Below, piece by piece: positions 21,941 to 40,879 of a stretch of DNA of 64,000 bases; position 1 is the stretch's first letter; each line of letters opens with the position of its first letter. The stretch lies in assembly GCF_000499385.1 (NCBI RefSeq), contig NW_013651811.1, forward strand, positions 186,001-250,000. The letters run 5' to 3'. Made by a program: the position numbers and the translations under genes. Origin of the DNA: Eimeria necatrix. Lineage: Eukaryota > Apicomplexa > Conoidasida > Eucoccidiorida > Eimeriidae. Below the pieces are notes generated by a model. That model saw nothing but the letters and a program-made list of their open reading frames with translations. It made no database searches and had not been told where the DNA came from.

Positions 21941-24638
21941 ATGCTTCAGGGTCCTCCCTTTGAAGCCCGACCAAAGTTTGCAGTATTTTCTTTAGAAGAG
22001 CCAGGCAATAGTTCCGAGAACGTGCCAGAAACACAGCCTTTTCTGTGTAGCCCCAGCCAACAGGAGGAACACTCTCCTCGCCCTCGTATAACGGTGTGCG
22101 AACTATCTCCTCGAAGCCAGCAGCGCGTGACAGGTGGGAAGGCCCCGGAAATGGCTGTATGCTACACGGAACGCAGCCCAGGGTGCTCAAGCGTTGCGGC
22201 CAATCCCGTTGGCGAGCGCCCTCAAGCGTCATGCGTCCCTTCACTATCCACTGCCGGCGACTCCTTCCGTCCTGTATCTCCTGACAGATCCATGGGGCAT
22301 CAAATGCGTCAGCTCTCTTTTGATTTAAAGGAACAACTGCATGTAGACACAAAGCGAACACGCACAGGCCCTTCGTGCTGCAGCCTGTGCAAGTCACCTC
22401 AGACGACAGAGGGACCGTCGCGCTGTACGGCCGACAAGACACCATCGGGGCTCCTAACAGGGGAACTAGGTGGCTCGCATTCTCCCTTGAGGGAGCCTGA
22501 GAATAAGGCTTCTCCCGCTGCAGCGGCCCCGGCCGAAGCAGCAGAGGCACCTGCTGCAGCAGGTCAGCCAAGAGCGGCTGGAGATGATTGTTGTCTCACC
22601 TGTAGCTGCCCTTGTCACAATGGAAGCAACAGCGGAAGCAAAATAGTGTGTTTTGAAGGACCCAGGAGGCCTCCAACATTCGCAGCCAACCTGGCGGACC
22701 TCTGCAAGGCCTTCCCCTCTGTACACCAAGGGGTTAGTTTTTGCTGTGTTTTTCCTGAATTAGCGTTCTTCTCGCCGATTGTTTTTTTAATGGAGTGCAC
22801 TTCAGGAATGTGCGCTGCTCTTCTGAGCATGTCCCACGTTTCAGCGTGAGCATGTGACTTTTTTCCTGTGTATGGTGCTGCGCCGTGCAGTAGATAGAGT
22901 TCAGCAGTCCATCAGTTTGCGAGGCCTTTACGCTGCGTGTCTCGTTTGTTTCAGCTGATTGTATCGCTGCTGGAGACAGCAGATAACGATCTGCAGAGAG
23001 CCCACGCCCTTGTGCGGGTAGTAAGCGACACAAACACGGGCCTCTACAATCCCAAAAGTGGAGGCCCCATGGCCAAGCGGAAACGATGGCCAGATGGTGA
23101 GTCTTAGCTATTTGGATTCGATATGTGGAATGAAATAACTTAATGAATTATGTGGTTTGCTCGATGTGCATGGGCCACTTTTGCATTCATGCTTACATAA
23201 CACTTGGATGCACATGGGTGTATCGCTATGGGTATGCCCAAGTAGTTCTCGAAAATCATATATACACAAATTTTCTTCGGTTCCACTGCTTTCAGACTGC
23301 TTTGACGTCCTTGAGGGGCCATTAAACACTGGAAGCAGCCGCAGAGGCTCTGGTGGTATGGACATTGCTGAGGGTACCCCCAGTGGCGCATTTGCAGTGT
23401 CGGATCAGCAGCAGGCTCTGCATTCGCAGCCACACCCAGCTGGGGTAGCACCTTCGACTACTAGTGTTACCGGGGCAGCTCCGTCAGCAACAGGATCTGA
23501 CTCGTCATCAAGCAAGGGAACCGGGGGAGGGGTGCACCGCGCACCTGTAGTTTTGGGTAGAGAGCTACTGCCCGAGTCATGGTGCGATGAAGTGGCCGAA
23601 AGGCTTCTGTGGGCCATAGTGACAGCAGCCAGTGGGGATGACGCGAAGGCTAAGGCAGCAGCGCTGCTGAAGGAGCACGCGCAGCAGCTGGCGCATGCTC
23701 AACGGGACGAGCCGTCTCAAGCCGAACTCGCCAAAGAAGCGGAAAGTAGGTGATCGGGCTCAGTGGGTCGTTTTATAGTCTTGCGATTAGTTCAGTTTAC
23801 ACATGCTTTATGGTATCGTTATTTGCCTTTGTGTGGGGCGCACGCTGTAGGGCAAGAGCTTGCGAAGAGAGTGGAGTTGCTGCAGAACGACAAACTGCTT
23901 CTCGCCAGAGCGGTCAAGGCCCAACACGAAAAGTTGCAGGTGGGCTAAAAGGAATTAGTAGCATTGGGACGAAAATAAACACAAACATTGCCCTGCATTG
24001 TTCTTTTGAGCTTGAGGTTTCTTGTAGAATCAGTATTGCAGTACATCGAACCCATGTACATAGGCTGATGAGTGCATATGTATGCGGATGTTTGTTTGTT
24101 TACTGCGAACAGCCCGCATAGTTTTCCTTTCAATTGTTTTGATTCCCAGTGCGCAGTTGTACTAGTGGCGCTGGTATAAAGCATTATTGCCTTCCTGACA
24201 GTTATTTTTTGCAGACGTTGCAGCAGAGTCTTGCTGCAAAGACAGAAGAAGCGCGCTACCTTGTGCAGGAGCTCAGCGGTGCGCAGCAGCGCCTTAGGTC
24301 TTTGCGCGATGCCGCGTCAGCTCTTCTGTTGGGTGCAGCCACGGGGCGCAACAACAGTCCCTGTCGTGACAACACTTTCGACAGGCGGTAAGACGAGATT
24401 TTGCCCTGTATAGTAGGAGCGTCCATGCTCTTCTGTTCCACGTTGAAGTGTTCCACAGTTAATCTGGAGCTGTAACCGTTAGAAGCCTGCACTGGGGTTC
24501 GTGCGTGCAGTTTTCCGGATGTTTATTGATGAGGGCTACAGACATTGCGCCTCCGCAGCCGCAGACGCTGCTCTGGATGCTAGCTTGTCTCCCAACAAAA
24601 GGCAACATGGCTCGTCACCCTCTGAATGCGTCAGCTAG
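21941..24638 (+). CDS. CUE-like domain plus coiled-coil protein
   Basis: Six exons in phase, ATG at 21941: 21941-22732, 22955-23096, 23296-23745, 23851-23939, 24215-24387, 24542-24638, TAG at the end; 580 aa. The first 245 residues are disordered (Ser/Pro/Gln, an Ala/Glu tract, a Cys-rich CCLTCSCPCH). Residues about 250-290, spanning the first junction, read LADLCKAFPSVHQG then LIVSLLETADNDLQRAHALV. This fits the CUE pattern (F-P at the end of helix 1, acidic D-x-x at the start of helix 3, a Leu/Val pair at the end), a roughly 40-residue three-helix ubiquitin-binding fold. A basic KRKRW follows, then a Ser/Gly/Ala linker, then a coiled coil across exons 3-5 (ELLPESWCDEVAERL, RVELLQNDKLLLARA, TLQQSLAAKTEEARYL). 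The donor after exon 1 is GTTAGT. The role in ubiquitin-linked traffic or ERAD is inference from the domain only. Confidence 0.78.
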
Positions 24639-30701
<6,063 letters not shown>

Positions 30702-31703
30702 TCATTTCCTACATCATTCTTCCCCTTACCCCAAATTAGTAGCGCTGGAGCGCATCTAGCGTCTTCCCTACCATGTACATTTTTAAGGGCAGATGATCCT
30801 CCCCAACTGCCAGGAACCGCCGGAGTACGCGTGACCACAGTATGTGGTTGTGTCGCTTCCTTGAATCCGAATGGGGGACTGTAGGGACGGCACCCCGATA
30901 TGCGTTTGCCGCTCTAGTGATTTTATCAAAGTCACATTAACACAGGGAGCTAGCTAAGAGTAAACAATGTAGTGACCTGACATCGCAGAAGACGTAGGGC
31001 GTCGACCTTCGCCACGGTCCACAAACTTTTCACTGTGTTATCGTATCTCGGCCCACTATATGCGGCTGCGTATCAAAGCGCCATGCTGTGGTGTTGTTGC
31101 TATCGGCCTTCTTCATTCCGACGACCTATCCGCCAGGGCCACTGTAACGGTGCCGATGCCAGTGATCTGTCGAGGTCGGCGCGATTACATAAGTGAAGGC
31201 TTCATACCAGCCGGTTTGCGCGTGAAGTTCTGGCGCTGCAATGTAGTTGCAGCTGTTGACAATGGCATATGTCACAAGGAGCTTGGGAACAGTGGGGACA
31301 CTAGAGTAGCTCTGGCTGGCTAGAAGCGGATTGTCCAGTCCATAAATCTAGAAGCGATCAAACTGTATGCACTAGAAAAAGTGTGGAGATAACGGTTCTG
31401 CGTCTTACGCTGAGAGACGCTGTGCGCGTGGAGGAGCGTAGAGCTGCCAGTCGGCAGCGCCGCATGTGCATTGAGATGGGCTTTCGAGCTTCATACCGCC
31501 GAATGGCGCATGAGAAATTACTGTTGATAGTTCAATTTTTTCGCAATGCCTTTTATCAGTCTTGGCGCTTTAGCGTATCACCGTCTTACCCACCGCGGGG
31601 ACGGAACCGCCGGACTCCGTTAAGCAGTAGTTAAATGCTGCAGCACCCTAAAGAGAACGTCTTCATCTGTGTACAGTTTGAAACTCGTTATCGTTCATTT
31701 ACC
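30702..31703. other. Spacer between lipoamide dehydrogenase and alpha/beta hydrolase
   Basis: Frames at 31060-31323 and 31383-31634 (+) are open but show no recognisable pattern. Promoter and 5' UTR of the hydrolase gene presumably lie here. Confidence 0.4.
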
Positions 31704-34085
31704 ATGGCTGAAAATGGGTGAGTTCCGGTCAACGCATGCTGGCAAGTAGGTACCTTCTGCGCTGCGTTGCTTGCTGGTTGCACGCAAGCAGAAATGGAAA
31801 TGGCGGCTTTGTACGCGTTGACAGCACCTGTGTAGCAGTGCATCGAGGGCACATTGTGATATGCTTCTTACTTGGCAGTAAGCATCTGACGACAGTGCGA
31901 AAACTCCCCCGAGTTCTTCAGCGGCTTGTATGCCACGGTATTGTTGCTGTAAACTAACGAATTCCAACCTCGCATTTTTGGCTGGGATGCTTGCGGCTCA
32001 GCAAGAACTGAAGGACTTCTTCCACGCCGCTCCTTGCGACACCGAATAATAATAACCCGCCTGGATGGAGGGAAGCTACATGGGGACTTGTGGTGGCCTG
32101 CAGCTCTTAGGAATTCGGCACGACACTTGGGCTCCACGCAGATGCCCACAGAATCAAACGAAGGTTGCGTCTCCTTGCATTCTGGCTCAATAAATGTGGA
32201 AAGGGCTGAACAGCACCATGGAAACCCGCACGGCCTTGTTAGCGCCAACCCAGTGGTTGTATTTGTCCATCAGTACTCAATTATGGGCGGCTCAAGGTGA
32301 GCTTGCATACCCCTTCATTGGTAACGCACTCATCAGCAAATACCAGTGGCCGTGAAGGACTGGACAGCGAGTGCATCTGGTCACTTGTTTCAATGATTAC
32401 TCTGCAAACCCCACTGCAGCAGCCATCCAGGAAGCAGATTTGAGGGCGTCTGCATTCTTTTCTTCATTTCATGTTTCAGCTTACTTGAACTAAACTTTCT
32501 TGACTAGCTATCCCTAAACCTTTTTGTAACACAATCCCCCACGGCAATATAGAATCTCTGGTGCTGCTTTCTGTGTACTCTACCCGTGGGCTGCTGTGCT
32601 GTGCAGCTCCTTAATGAGCGGTATGGCGAGCCTTGTGACGCAGAGGGGTTTCCCGGCGGTAACCTTTGACCTCCGAGGCGTCAACAATTCTTCGGGATGG
32701 TCCTGCACACCAATTTGATTTCCTGTGTTGTCCTTCGTTGCTGTTCTAATCCGCTCTTCACTGTGGTCGCAACCGTTAGCAACACCAGCACCATATTCAT
32801 TGGAGACAGAAAGGCTTTTCAGCCACTAGCTTGCGGCAGAGTGGAGACGAGTGGCTTAGCTGCTAGCGCAGGTGGCTCAGCATTCGTCTCTGCAAAGTCA
32901 GCAGTGGCCTGTGAGACGCGTCGCACGGTGAATGCTGCAGGAAAACTTTGACGGGCCACAAAGAGACTCAAGATGTTGTAGATGTATGCTCATGGTGTGT
33001 GAAGAATCTCCAAGCACAAAACATTGTCATTGTGGGATCATCTGCTGGGGCTCCTATAGGTGGTAAGAACTGATTATCGGTAGGATTGTGCTTTTCCAGT
33101 GCTCTGGATTTGTGAGTGCGTATGTCAGAATGGGTTGCTTATGAGAGTGAGGGTGTTTGGTTTTGGCTGTTGCTACAGGCAGTGCTGTTGACCAGCTCCC
33201 GGAAATCCGAGGATACGTTGGAATAGGCTATGTCTTTGGAAGCCTTGCCTCACTTCTGTTTGGGTAGGCTAATCCAGCACTTTTTAGTCTACTTACTGCT
33301 TGTTACGACCACGAAAGAATGAAAAACCAAAGCAGTTGAGAACATTGGGACAAACGCGTTGTCTGGACATCCGATGGCCCATTCGTTTAACTCTGCAGCG
33401 GCCACTACAAAAAAATTCTTCAGTCTCAAAAGCCGAAGTTGTTTATTCATGGGGACGGAGACGGATTCACATCCACGTCAACGTTTATGAATTACTTCAA
33501 AAGGTATGCTAGTGCTCTATCTTCTGCCAATTATTAGCTGATTAGCATCCATGGTTTCCTGTGGAGGGCTCACAGGTGCTGTACAAGTGACGTGGGCACC
33601 AGGGCAGCTTGCAGCGGGAAATCTTACGATTAATTGACTGGATTGGGACTAGTCCTACTGAATCGGAACTGCCATAGAGGTGAGAACGTGGTTGAATTAT
33701 GTCACTGCACAACCCCGTGTGATTGCTTTCCATGCCATCTCCAGTGCAGAAGATCCGAAGGAAATGCGAGTACTTCCGAACGTCGGACACTTCGAAATGG
33801 AGGTGCGTGGCCATGTCTCATCACAGTGTCACCAAAACAACCAGTCAGTAAAATTGTGTCCTCTAAGCTGTACTGACTCCTTGGTGTGGACGATGCATCC
33901 CAACATAGGTTTCCACGGTAATGCTACCGCAATGTTTGCGCTTGCGCTTTTTTCTGTAACTGTAGGGACCCGCGTACGATTCGTACATGGCGACTCAGAT
34001 TGTAGACTTTATTAATAAATACTTGCCGCGAGAAGAAAAGATCCCTGCAGATACTTCCAGTGCGGCTGCAGTTGATAAGCAGTAG
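31704..34085 (+). CDS. Alpha/beta hydrolase (COG2945-like serine hydrolase); first exon uncertain
   Basis: Supported exons: open frame to 32296, 32607-32699, 32941-33062, 33179-33263, 33399-about 33503, about 33683-33802, 33966-34085 (TAG). The N-terminal part (LDGGKLHGDLWWP, VVVFVHQYSIMGGS) matches the 'G-x-LEG-x-L...P, H-x-x-x-x-GG' start of COG2945-type hydrolases. FPAVTFDLRGV follows the oxyanion region. The catalytic triad is visible: Ser in GSSAG (exon at 32941), Asp in HGDGDGF (exon at 33399), His in NVGHFE (ends 33802). The last exon is an amphipathic helix and a short tail. A strong start, ACCATGG at 31702-31708, opens a 14-nt exon (MAEN) ending at GTGAGT, but its phase does not meet the next frame cleanly; the start is set there only provisionally. 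The junction near 33503-33683 is also not fully resolved. The substrate is unknown. Confidence 0.75.
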
Positions 34086-36390
34086 TAAAAAATGGTGCTT
34101 TGAAGAGAGGCGAGTGGACAACGGCAGCGTTCAGCAGCCGCTGAGTGAGTCTACGCGGGTTCTTGGAGACAGGGCTAAACTGTCAGCACACTAAGCGATA
34201 ACTGTCGTGTGATGCTTGAGGCAGTAACACGAAAAGCTAGTAGCACACTAAGCTAACAATCGCCTAGCTTCTGACAAGAACTCCAAAACATATGAGCGTG
34301 AAGTGGCAACGCATGAGTGGAGCGCGTCCTCAGCAAAGTCTCATACAAGATAAAGTTTCGCCATTAACAGAATGTGCAGACGCGCACACTGAGCCAGCAT
34401 ATCTTCGATTGTATGAACTCATACAATGCACTGACTGCCAGCAGCTTTTGATTTGTGTGAACTTATAATGCACAATATGCTGACTGGGGCGCCGCCAACG
34501 GACTTGGCGAGCGCTTCGAAGGCTTTAATTCAGTGGTTCTCCCATGAATGCATGAATGTTTACAATGAAGGCGCAAGAGAGGCTAATAAATATGGTCTGT
34601 GAAGCAGTAGCCCGCATAAGTCACGGTCAGTGAATTGTCTCGATGCAGCAGCGTTTGATAAATACAAAATACACTTGAGAACCAGTCGAACGTTTGCAGT
34701 CGCATTTTCAAGCTCACGGGGAGACTCAAGACGAGACTAAACTTGCAGTTGATCTTGCGAAGTCCCAAGATTGGGAGGGTCCAAATTTTTTGTTATGTTT
34801 GCCGTGCCTGTACCAGGCGCCTCTGGGGATGCCGTTCCTAGTAGTACCTGCGAATTCTCGTGTTTGGCAATGCTACTAGTTCTGCCAGTGCTTTCAAGTG
34901 CCAAGATCTCTTCTACGAAGCTCACAATTTTAGGGTAGTGACTGGCTTACCCACCACTTAATTGGTTATTGTGCGTGGCCACTCTGAGCCCATGTTCATA
35001 GTGGTCGTGTCGGCCGAAGGACTGCCAGGTGTTTAGTATTCGGCGAGTGCGCCCAACCCTAATCCCTAGTGGCCATGGGGTTGTTTCATATGTGCAAGAT
35101 GACCTTGGCTTCTTTTATGAAAGGAATGTTCGATTCGAAGTAGCGGTCATGCTGGTGCTCAGTTAGCCAGCCTCCAAAAATTACCCCTTCCGTAGAGGCG
35201 AACCCAAATTCAGATGCTTGGCGCTGCCGTCTTTGATCTGCTACCGGGCCCTCTTCGTAAATTAACAGCAGGTGGACCGGTTAAGTGGTTCGGTAGAATC
35301 AATGTCTCGACTTGCCATTCAGAGATAATTGGAAAGCACGCGGGTTGTTCACTGCAGCCGCTCAATACTATGGCACTCATGTATCAAGGACTGACGTACG
35401 CATCTCACGCGCCTCCATTGCCGCTCAGTCGCTGCTACCGGCAATCACTTGCAACTTTAGGCACTCATATAACATTGTTTTATCCACGTTTAGGAGATTC
35501 ATCTGTCGACGCGTCGCCATTAACACCGTGCTCGCTGCAACTGTGATGGAGCTCTGGTCTGGTCACCCGCAGCCCAGTGCAGCAACCGTTAATCCGTAAT
35601 GGAGTCTGAAAGATATGCTGCTCTCTATAACGGGTGCTCAAGTTCTAGCAGTCGAAGATGGCCAAGGGCGCCGAGCAGTGAGAAGAGGCATGGTAGTCCT
35701 AGTGTTTTAACTGGAGCCTGCTACTGCGTAGCATCCTAAATGCCGAAAAGCCGAATACTTCTAATAAACTGGATAACTAATGGTATGGCTGAGGGTGGAA
35801 TGCCTCGGCAGACGACACGGGCGATCCAAGAGCAACTTGCCTTGCAATAATGGAGTATGCATCCTTGCTACGCCCCTGAGTAGCTCCCATACAGTAAATA
35901 ACTGATGACTCCTGCACAACAGGTAACTGATGACTCCCGCACAACAGGTAACTGATGGCTCCCACTTGATAGGTGGCTAATGACGGCCCGGATCTAGTTC
36001 AATCGAGACAAAATCAACATGGTCTGAAAACTGCTTGCTCAGCTAGTCCTCGCGCAGTTTAGTCTAGAGCGAAAACTAGGTCACGGCATGACACTTACTA
36101 CACGACACGACACGTACATCTTGTAACTGCACCGGGCCATGAAATATGACTCCTTCTGTAAGGCGCATCCCTGGATTAGATTTCACGTACTACTACACAC
36201 CGCAGCGGACATGCATCAGCCAACTGGAGCAAAACTGCCAATTTGGTACAAAGTGAAACGTTGCCTATTGATCGCCATATATACTGCAACCGCCATGTAT
36301 ATTGCAAAAGACCGAGTCGTGAGGACCCCTATTCAAGGCGTAGTTGCCCTCTGTTGTGTTCCTTTGAAAAAAAGTGATGTGACCAGACGC
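34086..36390. other. Intergenic region between convergent hydrolase and POP genes
   Basis: No convincing coding frame on either strand. It holds one short tandem repeat, listed separately. It separates the 3' ends of the hydrolase (+) and prolyl oligopeptidase (-) genes. Confidence 0.45.
35900..35964. repeat. 25-bp tandem repeat, about 2.6 copies
   Basis: The unit AACTGATGACTCCYGCACAA plus CAGGT repeats at 35900-35924 and 35925-35949, with a partial third copy from 35950. Copies 1 and 2 differ at one base. Confidence 0.85.
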
Positions 36391-39300
36391 TCACACCTCC
36401 TTGTCAGTCTCCGGGCAGCTCCATTTTAGCCCTAGAACTGATGCTATAAATCCGTAAGTGTCCGCTTGCTCTTCTAGAACCTGCGCAGTACGGATGAACA
36501 GTTAGCAGTAACTGTAGTTTTTTCCTACGGAATTGGCTACAGACCAGCAGCACACTTCAGCCCACCTTCATTAAAGGCTTCCCTCCACCATGGCCTGCCT
36601 TCGTGTCAATGTGCGCGATCAGAGGAATTGAGACAGGAGAGGAATACCCAGCAGCATGCTGCGCATGAGCAAAATGCAACGCAGGCGGCTGCTCATGTGA
36701 ACTGCTAAGACTACACTGGCTACTCAAGCAAATGCGGGGATGCAATACAAAGACAGTCTCTGGTTCCGCACTTCGAACCAGCAAACATCCAGCCGTACTT
36801 GAAGCTCTGCTATATACTTCAAGCTGTGAAACGGGGAAACGCGGTCGTCATGATCTGCTGTCATAACCAACACGGCAGGCTGCTTGTCACTCTGTGCAAC
36901 TTCAGGCTTGATGTTATGCAGCGGAGAGATCCTGCCTCGATTTTATCAAAGCACAGGAAAACGGCGAAAGCTCAGAAATTGAAGCAACACGGGCTATCAC
37001 AGTGGAAGTGCTCCACACGGGCGACTGCAAAGAAGGAGATTCAAAATGTGTGCCGCACAGTCCCGACACATTATACCGCATCGCTTCATTGTTCGCCTGT
37101 CTTTGTTTTATAAGTGAACGTACTTGTAAATGTGCTTAAAGTCCTCCTCCTTGTCGGGGTCTCCGTAGTCGCTTACCCTGCATTCAGCAATGCAAAATTT
37201 ACGGAACACTCTAAGCAATACGTCAGGGACAGAATGCCAACTCTTAGCCCCGAAGCATGAGAATTCGAATTCCAATACAGCTGAAAAACCACAAATGGCC
37301 CGCACGTCACTAAGAAGTGATACTATTAAGTCCGCATCAACACACAGATGAAGCGTATAATTTAAGCCTGCTGCTCACCACGCATGACCAATGGTGAACT
37401 TGTGAAATCGCAGGAGGTCCATGACGCCAACCTTGGCGACTACCGCTCTAAATAGGTCTGGGCGCTGATTAGCGCAGGCTCCTACAAGCAATCCTCCGTT
37501 AGAGCCTCCCATAATAGCCAACCTGAAATTCAACAGCCAAAACAGGACATGAATGTATTCGCAAACCAGCCGCATGAAGTCTATTGGCGGATCACAGATG
37601 AGAATCTAACAACCGGCAGCATTGTGAAGTAACAGATGCGTAAGAAAAACTTGCGCATAAGCTGATTACTTACTGATCGGGGCTTGAGTAGCCCTTTTTA
37701 AACAAATACTCCGCTGCACTCTGAAAGTCATCATAGCTAACCTGTATAATCACAACAAATATGGGGGAAATTGCGGGCTAGCTGTAGCTCAACGGCATGT
37801 AGGGACTTCTGAAGAAATAATGTGCGTTTTACACACTTGCTTCTTTTCTTTAATCGCCGCTTTGTACCACCCAACGCCGTACTCGCCGCCTCCCCTGATG
37901 TTTGGGACCGCCAAACCCAAGCCCAGATAGAGAGCAGAGAGGGCGAATGCAAGAGAGAAGTATGGAGTGAGCGAAATGTTAAACCTGTGGTTCACCCTCA
38001 CACCCATACCAATAGAAACCAGCATGCTGCTCTCATGCGGCCTTAAAAGTGGGTTTGAATATGCCAGCATGAATACAGTGGAGCGATTCGGCGATGAGAG
38101 CAGAGACGCCTCCGGTTCTGTCGAAAATTCAGGTGTACCCGCCATATCCGTAGAGGAGCATTGGTTGCGGGCCGCTCTTCATTTGATTCTTCTGTCTCAT
38201 CAAAAACATAGGAATCCGCGTCCCATCCTTGCTTGTGAAAAACTCCTGCGTGACTTCGAGGGTGTCTAGGGGCAGGTCACTTATCTGCACCACAAGATGC
38301 AGGCAATAATATTAGGGCAGGGCGACCTACGGTTAAAGGCGCCGCATTTAGAGACATTTAAGGCCCTCAATAAGCTTAACGATTCAGACGCAGAAAGTTT
38401 AGCGGTGGAGGAACAACCAAATATGTCACAACGGAAAGAAGCAGTACCTCCAACGCGCTACGGCCCAGCTTACTGTAGTGCGTCGCATGATAGAGACGCC
38501 GTATCTGCCGCTGTCAACGTCCACTTCGTAAATCACGCGAGGCGTATCGAAGCTAGTTACGCTGAAGAGGAAGTGATTGAATTTTCTCTTCCCCGACATT
38601 TCAAACACCGAACCCACGGGTATTTCTATAGACGCTATGCGCTCGCCATCTAGGCGGTGCACATAGAGTCTCGATTTCACATCTTCAGTATAATGAAGCA
38701 CCATTCTATCTCCCGCAATCACTTGAACGTCTTCAAGCACGGAGTCCGCCTCCGGGACGACGTCAACCATTGGTGTGCCTACGCTCAAGACCGATGCAAG
38801 ATAAAACAAACTCTGGGCCTCCCTATTCGTCGGTCTCTTCTACTGCGAGCTACGTAGAGACAACTCTGGCTCAATGGTAACTGGGTGCGTTGGCACACGC
38901 AACGATACTGTATGGTCTTTACGCAGGGAAAATCGAGATAATCGCTAGACACAACAAATTCATTTACGTGCCTGAGGCTACTTCAGTTCATTTGATCAAA
39001 TACCTGGATGCGTTATGTCCACTTTAACTATTTTGTTCTTGGGAGCATCACAGTTCGTAGTAAACATGAAGACATTGCCGTCGTTGGCCACATATTCATA
39101 GCCGGCTTCAAAGGTGTCGGCGATCTTCACCCACTTCAAATGTGCGTACGCCTCCGTGGGCTCATCGATAGATGGAAGAGCGGCAATCCATAGTTTGTTG
39201 GTCTGCACGTAGTAAACAGAGGGCGAGACGTAAGCGCCAAACAAAGTTCGCAATCTGAGCGTCCCAAGGGACTAGGGAAAGAATCGCCTTTCTTTCCGAA

Positions 39301-40879
39301 GCTTGCATGCTTCACGCATCGTAAAGATACTTCATTTCGGCCTCTGTCACGTTAGACTCACAGGCTCGCAGCTTCGTGAAATGCCTGCGACAATGAATTT
39401 TTCATCATCTGTCACTGTCGCGCTGGCCATCCATTTGGGTTCAGACGGGAATCCCAGCACCAGTATATCCTGAGCTTGTGGAGTTCCCAATTCGTGGCAA
39501 TAAAGCTGGAGGACACCCAGCGAAAAGGAAAGGTCGCACGCGTCAAGCCCAGAACAAGTATTACATTGGCCGTACTTGTCAGTCCACTCAAAAAATCGCC
39601 AAAGCACTGTGGAGGCCCTCAACCACCAATTCAGCAACTACAAGAGTTCTCCAGTGGACACTGTTTACCTTTTGAAACTCGTTTTTTGTATTCTCCATCC
39701 CATTCACGTCTGCGCCCTCTGGTACATCGTAACGGTTGTAAAACAGGCGAGTGTTGCCAACCCATTGCAAACTCGTGAACCTAGAACAATATGCATACCA
39801 GTCACAAGAAGCATATGTTAAGTTTAGAAAGAATAGTTGTGCTCACCTTTTCAGAAACCGTCCAAACGAAACACCTAGAACTTGATCCCGACACCTCTAG
39901 TTGCTCACTTTGCGTGATGCAGACGATCATCTAAGAGGCGTCCACTTGCGACATCCATGATGTAAATCGTGCGCCAATCACTCCCCTTATCTCCACGAGC
40001 AAATGCCATCATACTTCCGTCATCAGTGAACTTGTATGAGCCTGTCCCGCGCATTACCAGAAGTACGGTGGGCGTTGTATGCGGACTACTTGATCTCTTC
40101 ACCAAATCCTACGCAGCGATGTCTGCACGATTACTTGTTTTAACGCAGTTACCAATATCCACATATGCGAGATGGTAGGAAAATGGCGCATGGCATACCC
40201 ACAGTTGCCGTGCCATCTTCAGTCCAGGTATTTGGGTCGAGGAACACTTCGCTCTCTTCTCCTAGTCTGTCTTTGTGTCTGTGAAGCACCGATTGATTCT
40301 GCAGACCAGAGTTCCTCCAACTATACCAGAAATCTCCGCTCTTAAAAGGGGTCCCAAACCTACGCAATAACAGGAGTCGGGTCAAATTCATAATTATTAG
40401 AAGGTAACGTCCCTGCACATTGTTTGTTACAAACATGTTCACGCAGTGAGCTAAAGCCATCCTACTTACTTGGGGTAGTCTTGGAACTTCTTAAGAGCCT
40501 TTAAAATCTGGCCTCGCACAGGCGTGTTCAAGTACTTCTCGGAGATTTCATTTTCAGACGCAACAAAAGCCTTCGTTTCCTCACTCTCAGGGTCCTCAAG
40601 CCACCTGCCGCCGTCAACTCAACTCCACAACAGAATTACCAGTCCTTGGATGCGACGCTTTCTATTTTTCAGCCGAAAAAGTGCAGTCTCCTCCTCTCAT
40701 TCTAAAATGGATGCTAAGCAAGCTTGGAGTTTCTGGGGAAGATCCATTGCCGCATAAACATATATAGGGTGATACGATTGCCGCACACACCGATAGGGGT
40801 CTGCAACTTGAGTGCCGAAATGATCTTCCACATCGGGCCCTCGACGCGCATGAGGATACGACAACGTTGTGGGCGCCAT
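36391..40879 (-). CDS. Prolyl oligopeptidase (S9A)
   Basis: Sixteen exons on the minus strand in phase: 40879-40791, 40604-40470, 40359-40199, 40041-39909, 39780-39669, 39505-39362, 39202-39004, 38778-38474, 38284-38139, 37984-37837, 37741-37674, 37522-37379, 37177-37124, 36931-36799, 36658-36566, 36480-36391; 717 aa. ATG at 40879 starts [20 protein letters not shown], as in known POPs. The N-terminal DPYRWLEDP and the seven-bladed propeller ([29 protein letters not shown]) precede the hydrolase domain. The catalytic residues fall at Ser554 (GGSNGG), Asp641 (DHDDR) and His680 (AGHGGGKP), the same numbers as the mammalian enzyme. It cleaves after Pro in peptides up to about 30 residues and is normally cytosolic; no signal peptide is seen. 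An apparent stop at 36557-36559 lies in the last intron, and the final exon restores the usual C-terminal helix ([14 protein letters not shown]). Confidence 0.96.

Noticed and set aside
35900..35964. CRISPR-like array
   Set aside because: The repeats are directly adjacent without spacers, and the genome is eukaryotic.
34086..36390. Possible tRNA or small RNA genes
   Set aside because: I looked for a GGTTCRANNCC T-arm with a matching acceptor stem and found none.
36557..36784. POP ending at the TGA at 36557
   Set aside because: AAG|GTGGGC just before it is a donor, and the next exon restores the family's C-terminal helix in phase.
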